In this document: one piece after another, positions 34,847-43,016 of the stretch
Layout of the letters: each line of letters begins with the position of its first letter
Position numbering within the stretch: position 1 is the stretch's first letter
Origin: G963665495 sp963677785
Lineage (GTDB): Bacteria; Desulfobacterota; Desulfovibrionia; Desulfovibrionales; Desulfovibrionaceae
Reading direction: 5' to 3'
NCBI GenBank assembly: GCA_963677785.2
Contig: CAXXDH010000001.1
Location: 372,001 to 436,000, forward strand
Length of the DNA stretch: 64,000 nucleotides
The notes under the pieces: model-generated
What the model was told of the DNA's origin: nothing
Databases searched by the model: none
Seen by the model: only the letters and a program-made list of their open reading frames with translations
Translations under genes and position numbers: made by a program

Positions 34847-35470
34847 ATGAAGATTTCTTTTCGCTGCTCATGGCTGCCGGCCCTGTTTCTGCTCGCGTTG
34901 CTTTGCGGTTGCGGCGCAAGCGCTCCTGTTCATTTCTTTGCTCTGTCCGGCGGTATGTCTGGCCAGGAGGCAGCCGACAGCGAAGGCCCCTGTTTTTCAT
35001 TGGGAGTGGGGCCGGTGGATATCCCGGCCTACCTGGACCGGTCCAGTATCGTGACCCAAAAAGGGGCCAACCAGATGCACGTGGCTGATTTCGACCAATG
35101 GGGCGAACCCTTGGGCGACGGCCTGACCAGGGTGCTGATGGAAAACCTCTCCGACCTGCTCTGCATCCGGCCCATCGCCGCCGTACCTTTGCCCGAAGGC
35201 ATCCGTACGGACTACCAGGTTGCGGTGCAGATACGCCGGTTCGACGGCATTCTGGGCGGCCAGGCCTGGCTCAGGGGCACCTGGTCCGTGCTGGATGCCG
35301 AGGGCCGTCTGATATCCTGGAAACGCTGCCGTCTCACCGAACAGGTGGGCGGCGACGACTATGGCTCGCTGGCCGCGGCCATGAGTTCGCTGGCCATGGA
35401 GCTGAGCCGGCAAATCGCAGTGGAGTTGAAAAAGGTTGTACAAAGCGATAGAGAAAAGCATGTAGAATAA
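34847..35470 (+). CDS. PqiC/YmbA-type ABC-transport auxiliary lipoprotein
   Basis: A 207-residue outer-membrane lipoprotein candidate. A signal peptide (1-21) ends in L-L-C-G-C-G, which fits a lipobox with the modified cysteine near residue 22. The P-V-D-I-P-A-Y-L-D-R and W-G-E-P-L-G-D-G-L-T-R-V-L-x-x-N-L segments are the landmarks of the DUF330/PqiC family. Such lipoproteins cap MCE needles at the outer membrane. It starts 3 bp after mlaD. Its presence, with the long MCE protein and no visible MlaC, suggests a Pqi- or Let-like tunnel rather than the classical MlaC shuttle. Confidence 0.88.
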   Translation: MKISFRCSWLPALFLLALLCGCGASAPVHFFALSGGMSGQEAADSEGPCFSLGVGPVDIPAYLDRSSIVTQKGANQMHVADFDQWGEPLGDGLTRVLMENLSDLLCIRPIAAVPLPEGIRTDYQVAVQIRRFDGILGGQAWLRGTWSVLDAEGRLISWKRCRLTEQVGGDDYGSLAAAMSSLAMELSRQIAVELKKVVQSDREKHVE

Positions 35471-35473
35471 GAG

Positions 35474-35543
35474 TGAAAAAGTTCTGGAAAGGGGAGTTCG
35501 AGGGGAAGAACCTCTTTCAAGAGGTGTGCCCCTCGAAAGAGTC
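35474..35543 (+). repeat. Repeat fragment after the Mla operon
   Basis: Contains CGAGGGG ... CCCCTCG closing an inner stem AACCTCTTTCAAGAGGT. It resembles the second hairpin module of the leuC-leuD repeat. It ends right at the ATG of the nuclease gene. Confidence 0.55.
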
Positions 35544-36227
35544 ATGAGTTATGAAGTAATTTCCTATGACGCCATGTGCCGGCGCGAGGGGCTGGCGCTG
35601 CAGCGGGGCATGTATTTCCGGCCCCGTGGGACGCACTCTGTGGTTCTTGCCAGCCTGCGGGCCAACGCGCCCTACGCGGACGCGGCCGAGGAGCAGGGAC
35701 GGGTGCTCATCTACCAGGGCCATGACGCGCCCAAAAGCAAACACCTGCCCGAGCCCTCGCGGGCGGACCAGCCCAAATATACGGCCGCCGGGCGCCTGAC
35801 CGAGAACGGCCGCTTCTACCACGCGGCATTGAACTTCAAGTTCGGCATTTCCCTGCCCGAAGAAGTTCGCGTCTACCAGAAACTGCAGCAGGGGCTCTGG
35901 ACCTACAACGGCCGCTTCCGGCTGGAAGCGGGCTGGAAGGAACAAGTTCCCGTGAAAGGCGGCGAACGCCGGGTCTTCAAGTTCCGGCTGATTCGCCTGG
36001 AAAAAGAGTCGCTACCGGAACACGCGCCCACACGGCGCATCCCCTCCCGGGTCAAGGTCGCGGTCTGGAAACGCGACAGGGGCCGCTGCGTGATCTGCGG
36101 CGCCACCGACGACCTGCACTTCGATCACATCATCCCCGTCTCCAAAGGCGGTTCCTCCTACGTGGCCGACAACATCCAGCTGCTTTGCGCACGACACAAT
36201 CTGCAAAAAGGCGACGGGATTTCTTAG
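35544..36227 (+). CDS. SRA/YDG-like domain fused to an HNH nuclease (modification-dependent restriction candidate)
   Basis: A 227-residue protein in two parts. Residues 1-150 follow the SRA (SAD/YDG) order: R-G-M-Y-F-R-P-R-G-T-H-S-V-V-L-A-S-L, then V-L-I-Y-Q-G-H-D, a long N-G-R-F segment, P-E-E-V-R-V-Y-Q-K, L-W-T-Y-N-G-R-F and R-V-F-K-F-R-L. Residues 175-227 form an HNH domain: C-V-I-C-G, F-D-H-I-I-P-V-S-K-G-G and N-I-Q-L-L-C-A-R-H-N-x-x-K-G-D. SRA-HNH fusions are known type IV restriction enzymes that cleave DNA carrying modified cytosine. ATG at 35544 has only a weak ribosome-binding site. It stands alone, with no methylase next to it. Confidence 0.82.
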   Translation: MSYEVISYDAMCRREGLALQRGMYFRPRGTHSVVLASLRANAPYADAAEEQGRVLIYQGHDAPKSKHLPEPSRADQPKYTAAGRLTENGRFYHAALNFKFGISLPEEVRVYQKLQQGLWTYNGRFRLEAGWKEQVPVKGGERRVFKFRLIRLEKESLPEHAPTRRIPSRVKVAVWKRDRGRCVICGATDDLHFDHIIPVSKGGSSYVADNIQLLCARHNLQKGDGIS

Positions 36228-36324
36228 AGCAGTCTAACTTTGAAATGATATAATTGGGGCTCTGCCCGGTATAGGTCAGCTCTAACAGTAACAAAAAGGG
36301 CAATTGTAAAGGCGGCTAGGCCGG

Positions 36325-36355
36325 AAAAAGCGTGGGGGTAAAACGCCCCCACGCT
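36325..36355 (-). terminator. Terminator of the ech operon
   Basis: On the minus strand, AGCGTGGGGG and CCCCCACGCT pair in a 10-bp stem around a 7-base loop and run into TTTT. It lies 27 bases after the echF stop codon. Confidence 0.9.
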
Positions 36356-36381
36356 CTGACAGTTGCGAAGGAAACAGCGGA

Positions 36382-37605
36382 TCAGCTTTTTGGTTTGGCT
36401 TTGGTCCGTGTTTTTTTGGTGCTCTTGCTTTTTGACTTTGCAGAGGCTTTTGCTTTGGTTTTGCCCTTCTTGGCAGCCGGCTTGGACTTCTTGGGAGCCT
36501 CTACGGTTTTTTCAGGGGCTGGAGCAGCTTTTGCCTCGGCAGCTGCGGGCTCTGCTTTTTGCTCGGGCTTGGGCTCAGATTTGGTCTCAGGCTTGGACGC
36601 GCTTGCCGCAGGCTTGGCTTCCATGGCCTCCTTGGGGATGGACTTGGGAGGAAAAGGCTTGGGCGCTGCAACGGCCACCTGTTTCTCTCCCGGAACGGCC
36701 ACATCCTTGGCTCCCGGCACCGCGACCTCACTGGGCTTGGGCACCGCGACCTCACTGGGCTTGGGCACGGCCACCTCTTTGGGCTCCTGAACAGCCACGT
36801 CCTTGGGTTCAGGCTCGGCCACGTCTTTTGCTTCCGCCTTGGCTTCTTCGATCTTGGCCGCTTCCGCCTTTGCTTCCACAGGTTTGGCTTCTTCCGGTTC
36901 CGGCGTTTTTTCTTCGGTATCCGGGGCCTTTGCTTCGGCTACCTGCGGGGCTTCCGTCTTGACTGCGGCTGTTTTCACCTCTTTGGCTTTGGATGGTTCC
37001 GGCTTGAGAGCGTCGGCCCCGGGCGCTGCAGGCTTGGCTGCGTCTGCCCCAATCTTTTCAACCTCAGCTTTTTCACCCTTGGCTTCCGCAACCGGCGTCA
37101 TGTCCGCTTTGGCTTCGGCAGGTTTGCCTTCTTCCTGTTTGGGAGCGTCGGCCTCGGGGGGCGCGAGCTTCGGAGTTTCCGTCTTGGAGGCTTCGGGCTT
37201 GACGTTTTCAGTTTTGACGGCTTCCGGTTTTGTTTCCGGAGCCGCGGCAGCCGCGGGCGCTGGTTTTTTCTTGCGTACGGGCGGATTGCCCTGCAGGCTG
37301 ATGAACTGGCGTTCGGGGCTGGGCGTCCGGTAGAGAGGCTTTTGGCTCAGGCAGTGTTTCGGGCAGCTGTCCACGCAGATGCCGCAGTACACACAGGCAA
37401 AAGGATCGCATTCCCATTTGCCGGAGTCCCGGTCGACGGTGATGCACTGGGACGGACAGACACGCTGGCACATGCCGCAGAAGATGCACTCGTCAATGTT
37501 GTTGACCAGCTCGCCCCGGGCCTTGGGAAACGGTTCGCGTACCACGAAGGGATGGTTGCGGGTGGCGCGCTTGGAGAAGAAGTTCTTGAGGATATTCGGT
37601 GTCAT
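36382..37605 (-). CDS. echF: Ech hydrogenase ferredoxin-like subunit EchF with a long low-complexity tail
   Basis: Residues 1-110 are a normal 2x[4Fe-4S] subunit: C-I-F-C-G-M-C-x-x-x-C-P and C-V-Y-C-G-I-C-x-x-x-C-P, passing electrons from ferredoxin to the hydrogenase centre. From about residue 112 to the end (nearly 300 residues) the protein is built almost only of Ala, Lys, Glu and Pro, with repeats such as E-V-A-V-P-K-P-S twice and K-D-V-A-V, and ends in a very basic K-S-K-S-K-S-T-K-K-T tail. Ordinary EchF is about 120-150 residues, so the tail is extra. ATG at 37605 is chosen; a GTG at 37611 is closer to the G-rich ribosome-binding site. It is the last gene of the operon. Confidence 0.92.
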   Translation of the reverse strand: MTPNILKNFFSKRATRNHPFVVREPFPKARGELVNNIDECIFCGMCQRVCPSQCITVDRDSGKWECDPFACVYCGICVDSCPKHCLSQKPLYRTPSPERQFISLQGNPPVRKKKPAPAAAAAPETKPEAVKTENVKPEASKTETPKLAPPEADAPKQEEGKPAEAKADMTPVAEAKGEKAEVEKIGADAAKPAAPGADALKPEPSKAKEVKTAAVKTEAPQVAEAKAPDTEEKTPEPEEAKPVEAKAEAAKIEEAKAEAKDVAEPEPKDVAVQEPKEVAVPKPSEVAVPKPSEVAVPGAKDVAVPGEKQVAVAAPKPFPPKSIPKEAMEAKPAASASKPETKSEPKPEQKAEPAAAEAKAAPAPEKTVEAPKKSKPAAKKGKTKAKASAKSKSKSTKKTRTKAKPKS

Positions 37606-37623
37606 GAACACGGCGCTTCCCCC

Positions 37624-38700
37624 TTATCGTTCGGTGCAGCTGATGCACGGGTCAATGGACAGGACCACAACGGGCACGTCCGCCAGTTCCGCTCCGGGCA
37701 GCATGGCCACCAGCGGCGGGATATTGGCGAATGTGGGCGTTCTGATACGTACGCGGTCCAGGATTTTCTTGCCGGATGCCTTGATGTAGTACAAACACTC
37801 CCCTCGGGGCTGTTCCGCGCGCGAAATGACTTCGCCTTCGGGATTGCCCTTGAACTTGGTGGCCAGTTCGCCTTCGGGCAGGTTGCGGATGGCCTGGCGG
37901 ACCAGCTCGTGGGACTGCAGGGTTTCGTAGTAGCGTACGGCGGCCCGTGCCCAGCTGTCCCCGTCGTTTTCCACAACGGGTTCGAAGGGAATGGCGTCAA
38001 AGGCCGCGTATTTGAGCTGGCGCATGTCCTGGGCAATGCCGCTGCCGCGCAGCGTGGGCCCGGCCGCGCCCAGTTCGTAGGCCATTTCTTTGGTAAGCAC
38101 GCCCTTGCCCACGGTCCTTTTCTTGACCGTATAGTCGTCCAGAAGCGTGGTCTTCAGGCTTTTGATTTCCTTTTCCGTGGCGTCCAGTTCGCTGAGGATC
38201 CAGGTGCACTGCTCGGACGTCAGATCCTTGCGCACGCCGCCGATGACGTTGACCGAGACGATGACGCGGTTGCCCGTGGTGGCTTCGTTGATATCCATGA
38301 TTTTTTCACGGATGCGCCAGAACTGCATAAACAGGCTCTCGAAGCCCATGGAGTCCGCGAACAGCCCGAGCCAGAGCAGGTGGCTGTGGATACGGTGCAG
38401 TTCGGACCAGATGACCCGCAGGTATTTGGCCCTGGGCGGGGCTTCGATGCCCAGCAGTTCCTCCAGGCCCTGGCAGTAGCACATGGCGTGGATTTTCGAA
38501 CAGATGCCGCAGACACGTTCGACGACCTGGATCATCTGGTGCATATCGCGGATGTTGGCCAGGGTCTCCAGGCCGCGGTGCACGTATCCTATGGTGGGCA
38601 CTGCGCTGGTGACGATTTCGTTCTCGGTTTCGAGTTTCAGATGGATGGGTTCCGGCAGCACGGGGTGCTGCGGCCCGAACGGCAAAACGGTTTGAGTCAT
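37624..38700 (-). CDS. echE: Ech hydrogenase large (NiFe) subunit
   Basis: A 358-residue NiFe-hydrogenase large subunit of the energy-converting group 4 type. Nickel ligands are intact: C64-G-I-C67 near the N-terminus and C352-I-S-C355 at the C-terminus, followed by only T-E-R, so there is little or no C-terminal peptide to be removed. Early motifs are F-G-P-Q-H-P and Y-V-H-R-G-L-E. It catalyses reversible proton reduction with ferredoxin electrons, coupled to ion pumping by EchA and EchB. It lies 18 bp before echF and 17 bp after echD. Confidence 0.97.
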   Translation of the reverse strand: MTQTVLPFGPQHPVLPEPIHLKLETENEIVTSAVPTIGYVHRGLETLANIRDMHQMIQVVERVCGICSKIHAMCYCQGLEELLGIEAPPRAKYLRVIWSELHRIHSHLLWLGLFADSMGFESLFMQFWRIREKIMDINEATTGNRVIVSVNVIGGVRKDLTSEQCTWILSELDATEKEIKSLKTTLLDDYTVKKRTVGKGVLTKEMAYELGAAGPTLRGSGIAQDMRQLKYAAFDAIPFEPVVENDGDSWARAAVRYYETLQSHELVRQAIRNLPEGELATKFKGNPEGEVISRAEQPRGECLYYIKASGKKILDRVRIRTPTFANIPPLVAMLPGAELADVPVVVLSIDPCISCTER

Positions 38701-38717
38701 TTTCGGCCTCCGCGTGG

Positions 38718-39077
38718 CTACTGTTTACCGCGTACGGCGTATTTGCAGAAGGGCAGCGTGGTGACTTCCTCTTCCAGGTACAACGTACGGTCGTAATCCA
38801 GGACCAGGCCTTCGAATTTCAGGCCGAAGTGGTCTTGTATTTCATTTTCGATCAGAAAGGCCGCGAAAAAGACGCCCGAGATGCTGGGCGCCGGGGCGTC
38901 CTTGGCCACGGTCAGCCGCAGATGGGCCATTTCGAGGTCCTTGTCGAAGTGGTACAGCAGGTCGCAGGATGTTGCATCCAGCTCCACGCAGCTCATGGTG
39001 ACGAAGCGCCAGCCCTCGGCCTTTTTCGAGGCCGTTTCCTTGACGATGTTTTCCGGTAAGACGGATATGGCTTGCAT
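38718..39077 (-). CDS. echD: Ech hydrogenase subunit EchD
   Basis: A 119-residue homologue of the complex I 30-kDa subunit (NuoC), with the conserved late pattern A-F-L-I-E-N-E-I-Q-D-H-F-G-L-K-F. It is a soluble connecting subunit without cofactor. The length and position between echC and echE fit. A 98-bp spacer precedes it, the only sizeable gap in an otherwise tight operon, and no gene is seen in that spacer. Confidence 0.92.
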   Translation of the reverse strand: MQAISVLPENIVKETASKKAEGWRFVTMSCVELDATSCDLLYHFDKDLEMAHLRLTVAKDAPAPSISGVFFAAFLIENEIQDHFGLKFEGLVLDYDRTLYLEEEVTTLPFCKYAVRGKQ

Positions 39078-39175
39078 AAATATGTCCGTTGCTTGCTGTT
39101 TAGCTCATATATGCTGAGGTCGCACATTGTGGGGCGCTGTTCTGAAAACAGCCGGGAAAAGAGACGGTATTTCCA

Positions 39176-39628
39176 TCACCCCACGGTCTCGGCGGTTTTC
39201 TGGGCCAGCAGTTCGAGGCCTTTGGCCACGCCGTCGATGATGGCTTCGGGCTTGGCCGGGCAGCCCGGGACGTAGACGTCCACGGGAATGACCTTGTCCA
39301 CGCCGCCGACAACGTTGTAGGCTTCGCGGAAAATGCCGCCGGACAGGCCGCAGGCGCCGACGGCCACGACGATCTTGGGATCGGCCATCTGGTCGTAGAG
39401 GTTGCGCAGGACCTTTTTGTTGCGGTGGTTCACTGTGCCGGTGACGATCAGCAGGTCCGCATGTTTGGGATTGCCCACGTGAATGATGCCCAGCCGTTCG
39501 ACGTCGTAGACCGGCGTCAGGCAGGCCAGGGTTTCGATATCACAGCCGTTGCAGCTGCCGCAGTCGAAGTGAAGCAGCCAGGGCGATTTCAGACGCGATT
39601 TATTGATGAAACTGGTAATGACACCCAT
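39176..39628 (-). CDS. echC: Ech hydrogenase small subunit EchC
   Basis: A 150-residue homologue of NuoB that holds the proximal [4Fe-4S] cluster. Ligands are in C-G-S-C-N-G-C-D near residue 23, G-A-C near 95 and G-C-P near 125. ATG at 39628 is preferred over the longer frame from 39667 because family members start with a short M-x-x-x-x-F-I-x-K-S-R segment, and the longer form would overlap echB. Confidence 0.95.
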   Translation of the reverse strand: MGVITSFINKSRLKSPWLLHFDCGSCNGCDIETLACLTPVYDVERLGIIHVGNPKHADLLIVTGTVNHRNKKVLRNLYDQMADPKIVVAVGACGLSGGIFREAYNVVGGVDKVIPVDVYVPGCPAKPEAIIDGVAKGLELLAQKTAETVG

Positions 39629-39633
39629 GCTGT

Positions 39634-40500
39634 TTACCCCGCGTACAGCCAGATAAGGTTGATGCACGACAACAGCACGCCAATGCCCAGGACCGGCCCG
39701 ATGAGCCAGCGCCAGGTCATACGGGCGCAGATGTTGTCCACTACGATTTCTGCAAAATACGTCGCCAGGGGCAGCAGAATGATGCCCAGCAGGCTGGTGG
39801 ACCAGAACAGCGAGATCAGGCCCAGCAGCAGAAAAATCTCGAACCAGTGGGCGACTTCGATCATGCCCAGGTAGGGGCCGGAGAATTCCGTGTACACGCC
39901 GCGGACGATTTCCTGGTGCGCGTGGTGGGATCCGGCAATGTCGAAGGGCGACTTGCGCAGTTTGATGGTCAGGACATAGGACAGGACGATGAACAGCAGG
40001 GGCAGCTTGTAGAGCATGGGCTGCTCCAGTCCGTAAACCGATCCGATATTGAAACTGCCGGTATGCAGCCCGATGCCGATGAACACGAGCAGCAGCAGGG
40101 GTTCGTAAGTCACCACCTGGAGCAGTTCGCGCTGGCCGCCGACCTGGCTGTAGGGCGACGGTACGGAAATCGCGCCGATGACCAGGAATATGGCGCCCAC
40201 TGCCTGCACAAAGAATAACACGAGCAGGTCGGCATGTAACACGAACAGCAGGACCGAAATCACTGCCGCGAGCAGGTAGACATAGGCGCAGAACGGAATC
40301 CAGAGGTTGGAGGTGGTCCGTTCCTTGCCGAAGAGTTTGGCCGCGTCGTAAAACGGCTGCAGTACGGGCGGGCCCATACGGGATTGGAATTTGGCCGTCA
40401 GGCGGCGGTCGACGCCGCTGACCAGGCCGCCGATCACGGGCGCCGCGACAAGCGTTATCAATACTATGACGATGTTTTCCAGAAAGGATAGGAATTGCAT
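39634..40500 (-). CDS. echB: Ech hydrogenase membrane subunit EchB
   Basis: A 288-residue NuoH-type membrane protein with about eight helices. The conserved loop G-V-D-R-R-L-T-A-K-F-Q-S-R-M-G-P-P lies near residue 28 and L-R-K-S-P-F-D-I-A-G-S-H-H-A-H-Q-E near 185, the junction with the hydrogenase arm. ATG at 40500 overlaps the last base of the echA stop codon (TAATG). It transmits redox energy to ion translocation. Confidence 0.96.
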   Translation of the reverse strand: MQFLSFLENIVIVLITLVAAPVIGGLVSGVDRRLTAKFQSRMGPPVLQPFYDAAKLFGKERTTSNLWIPFCAYVYLLAAVISVLLFVLHADLLVLFFVQAVGAIFLVIGAISVPSPYSQVGGQRELLQVVTYEPLLLLVFIGIGLHTGSFNIGSVYGLEQPMLYKLPLLFIVLSYVLTIKLRKSPFDIAGSHHAHQEIVRGVYTEFSGPYLGMIEVAHWFEIFLLLGLISLFWSTSLLGIILLPLATYFAEIVVDNICARMTWRWLIGPVLGIGVLLSCINLIWLYAG

Positions 40501-42464
40501 TAGAGTCCGCCTCCCAACAGCAAGAGCAGCAGTAACCCGGCTGCTATGTTGACTTTGGCCGTGAGTCTGGATTCTCCGAAGATGTTTTCCAGGTAATAGT
40601 TGCTGGTGGCCAGCGCCACCGTGCTGCGCATGGGGCCGGCAAAGGTTCCGGGCTCGGGCAGGTTGACCCCGTTCATGTACGGTGCGGTGTAACGCGATGT
40701 CCGGGCCTTGCGCAGGCCGAGCCAGGCGGCGATGAGGCCGAGCAGCGCGACCAGGTACATCGGACGGACCCAGCTGGATACGTCGTAGGCCATCCACTGC
40801 CCGTCCAGCGCGCCGTTGAAGCCCGGCATGGCCAGGATCTGGGTTCCGGCGGCCTTCATGTTTTCAAAGATGGCCAGCACGGGCGGGGCGAACGCGGCGT
40901 AGAGCCAGGGCGTGGCCAGCGGAAGGACCAGCGCGGCCGCGCAGAGCAGCACCAGGGGCGTACGCGTAAAGAAATGCTGCGGCTCCGGGCTGGGGGAATC
41001 TTCCAACGAGGGGTTGGCGAATCCGAGCATGGTTCCGGCCCAGCGCGCCCAGTACATGACGGTAAAAGCGCTGCCCAGGGCGAGCATCACGGTGAGCAGC
41101 AGGTTGCTGGTGGCGGCTTCGATGGCCAGCCACTTGCCGAAGAGCATGCCGAAGGGCGGCAGAATCATGGTCAAAACGCCGATGGTGGCGATGATGGCCG
41201 TGACGGGCATGATTTTATACAGCCCGCGCATGATTTCGATGTCCCGGCTGCCGATGGTCTGCTCGATGGTGCCGACGCAGAGAAAGAGCAGGGCCTTGGA
41301 AGCGGCGTGGAAGACGATGAGCATCAGGCCGCAGACAATGGCCGTGGGCGTGTTGATGCCGGCGCAGGCTATGATCAGTCCGAGGTTGCTGATGGTCGAG
41401 TAGGCCAGAATTTTCTTGCCGTTGCTTTGGCCCAGGGCCAGGGCTGAGGCGGCCAGAAAGGTGAACCCGCCGCAGATGGCCACGCCGTAGCCCACGAAGG
41501 TGCCTTCGAAGGCGGGGGCGAAACGCAGGCACAGAAACACCCCGGCTTTGACCATGGTGCTCGAATGCAGCAGCCCGGAAACCGGCGTCGGGGCGACCAT
41601 GGCGCCCAGCAGCCAGCGCTGGAAAGGCAGGGAGGCGGCTTTGACCATGCCGGCGATGACGAAAAAGGCGATGCCGGTGATGGCCATGGGAATGGCAGGA
41701 GTCAGCCTGATAAAGGCCTGGATGTCCAGCGTGCCGATGGTGGCGTAGATGATCCAGATGCCCAGCAGCAGGCAGAGGCCGCCGATGCTGTTCATCCACA
41801 GGGCGGTCATGGCGTTGTGCCTGGCAATCGGCGTACGGTCGTGCCCGATGAGCAGGAAAGAGCAAAGGGTGGTGACTTCAAAATAGAAGTAGAGGTGCAG
41901 GATGTTGTTGGTGAGCACCAGGCCGTGCATGGCGCCGAAAAAGAGCAGCATCACCGCGAAAAAGGCAGGTTCGCCTACGGTTTTTGTCTCTTTTTTGATG
42001 TGCGCCTCGTGCGTTTTCATGTAGGGGATGGCGTAAATGGCAATGGCCGAGCCCACCAGCGAAACCACCAGCGTCAGAATGATGCTGTGCGTATCGCAGT
42101 GGATGCTGGGAAAAGTGTTTTCGTGGTTGACCAGAAAGAATTCAATGAATACCAGCAGAACAAGTTGAAGGGTTGCGAAAACAGTGACAAGCGGATGCTT
42201 GCGTTTGAGACCGACTCCCAGAATCACGAACAGCAGCACAAAGTCCGCCAGGGTGATAAGGAAGTTGATGCTGATGCCCGCCAAGGTTTCCGGCGAGGCC
42301 TCAAAGGGGCCGGCAAGCGCCAAAAGGATTGCGCATACGGAAACGACGGCGGCCGAGACAATGACAAGCCCGGTTCTGAGAGGTCTGCTGCGCAATACGG
42401 TGAATGCGGCAAGCCCGGCCAGAAAGGGGTACACAATAAGAAAGAACAAAAGGGAACTGTGCAT
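40500..42464 (-). CDS. echA: Ech hydrogenase antiporter-like subunit EchA
   Basis: A 654-residue NuoL/MrpA-type protein with about 14-16 membrane helices, the ion-translocating unit of the complex. Conserved antiporter residues are seen in the helix ending V-K-A-A-S-L-P-F-Q-R-W-L near 275 and in H-S-S-T-M-V-K-A-G-V-F near 300. It is the first gene of echABCDEF. The full six-gene set indicates a functional membrane-bound hydrogenase linking ferredoxin, H2 and the ion gradient. Confidence 0.96.
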   Translation of the reverse strand: MHSSLLFFLIVYPFLAGLAAFTVLRSRPLRTGLVIVSAAVVSVCAILLALAGPFEASPETLAGISINFLITLADFVLLFVILGVGLKRKHPLVTVFATLQLVLLVFIEFFLVNHENTFPSIHCDTHSIILTLVVSLVGSAIAIYAIPYMKTHEAHIKKETKTVGEPAFFAVMLLFFGAMHGLVLTNNILHLYFYFEVTTLCSFLLIGHDRTPIARHNAMTALWMNSIGGLCLLLGIWIIYATIGTLDIQAFIRLTPAIPMAITGIAFFVIAGMVKAASLPFQRWLLGAMVAPTPVSGLLHSSTMVKAGVFLCLRFAPAFEGTFVGYGVAICGGFTFLAASALALGQSNGKKILAYSTISNLGLIIACAGINTPTAIVCGLMLIVFHAASKALLFLCVGTIEQTIGSRDIEIMRGLYKIMPVTAIIATIGVLTMILPPFGMLFGKWLAIEAATSNLLLTVMLALGSAFTVMYWARWAGTMLGFANPSLEDSPSPEPQHFFTRTPLVLLCAAALVLPLATPWLYAAFAPPVLAIFENMKAAGTQILAMPGFNGALDGQWMAYDVSSWVRPMYLVALLGLIAAWLGLRKARTSRYTAPYMNGVNLPEPGTFAGPMRSTVALATSNYYLENIFGESRLTAKVNIAAGLLLLLLLGGGL

Positions 42465-42559
42465 GGATACTCGCTCTCATGGATGGAGGCGGTTGGTTGA
42501 TAAACCCCCGGTTTGCTCCTGATGAGCTATAATGCTGCTACCCTAGCCATAATTGTTAA

Positions 42560-42588
42560 AATTTACATCGTAATCCCGGATCTTTCAA
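42560..42588 (-). promoter_or_regulatory. Candidate promoter of the ech operon
   Basis: On the minus strand TTGAAA (42583-42588) and TAAATT (42560-42565) are 17 bases apart, about 100 bases before the echA start codon. The match is moderate. Confidence 0.45.
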
Positions 42589-42699
42589 CGTGTTTTCGCG
42601 ATTGTGCAATTAATCACACGGCTATAGATTAGGTAGCATTTTTTATGTTTTCATGGGCATAAAAATAGAAACAAGATTTGAAAAAAAATTAAAAAAAGC

Positions 42700-42729
42700 T
42701 TGACGGGAACTGTGAAGCTTGGCTATAAG
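42700..42729 (+). promoter_or_regulatory. Promoter of the tRNA-Lys gene
   Basis: TTGACG (42700-42705) and TATAAG (42724-42729) are 18 bases apart, each five of six consensus bases. Transcription would begin about 10 bases before the mature tRNA. Confidence 0.75.
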
Positions 42730-42745
42730 AATTTCTTCCAACGGG

Positions 42746-42821
42746 GGGCCATTGGCTCAATTGGTAGAGCAGTGGACTCTTAATCCATTGGTTCAAGGTT
42801 CGAGTCCTTGATGGCCCACCA
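42746..42821 (+). tRNA. tRNA-Lys (anticodon CTT)
   Basis: A complete 76-base cloverleaf: acceptor arms GGGCCAT and ATGGCCC, D-arm with AATTGGTAGAGC, anticodon loop CTCTTAA with CTT at positions 34-36, T-arm with GGTTCGAGTCC, discriminator A and an encoded CCA. It reads AAG lysine codons. A promoter lies upstream and a terminator downstream, so it is a single-gene unit. An integrase relic lies about 100 bases downstream. Confidence 0.97.
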
Positions 42822-42830
42822 GAAAGTTCA

Positions 42831-42869
42831 ACGGGTTACGCTAGAAACAGCGTAGCCCGTTTTTCTTTT
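42831..42869 (+). terminator. Terminator after tRNA-Lys
   Basis: ACGGGTTACGCT and AGCGTAGCCCGT pair in a 12-bp stem with one G-U pair around a 6-base loop, followed by TTTTTCTTTT. Confidence 0.93.
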
Positions 42870-42880
42870 GTAGGGGGTTT

Positions 42881-42940
42881 GTCCCGCTATAGTCCCGCTT
42901 TTTTCAAGGAAGGCGAGTGATGGGGCGGGACGGAAAGTGA
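42881..42940 (+). pseudogene. Relic of a tyrosine integrase start and arm sites
   Basis: ATG at 42920 after AAGGAAGG encodes M-G-R-D-G-K and then a stop. Phage integrases with an N-terminal arm-binding domain commonly begin with this peptide. Two direct copies of GTCCCGCT (42881-42888 and 42892-42899) just upstream look like integrase arm-binding repeats. Nothing further of the gene remains, so this is probably what an excised or deleted element left next to the tRNA. The evidence is short and the call tentative. Confidence 0.4.
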
Positions 42941-43016
42941 ATCGGCTCTACTTCAAGTAACCGGGCAACCTTTTGGCAAGAGCATCATTTCGATCTGGTT
43001 ATTTTGGGACATCAGT

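Noticed and set aside
36700..36900. Short tandem sequence units that at first look like a repeat array or CRISPR
   Set aside because: The units are codons of the repetitive EchF tail in frame, with no spacers of even length.
36559..38796. A 745-codon open frame on the plus strand opposite echF and echE
   Set aside because: Its Gly/Leu/Phe/Arg-rich repeats are the reverse of the low-complexity echF tail, and echE below it is certain.
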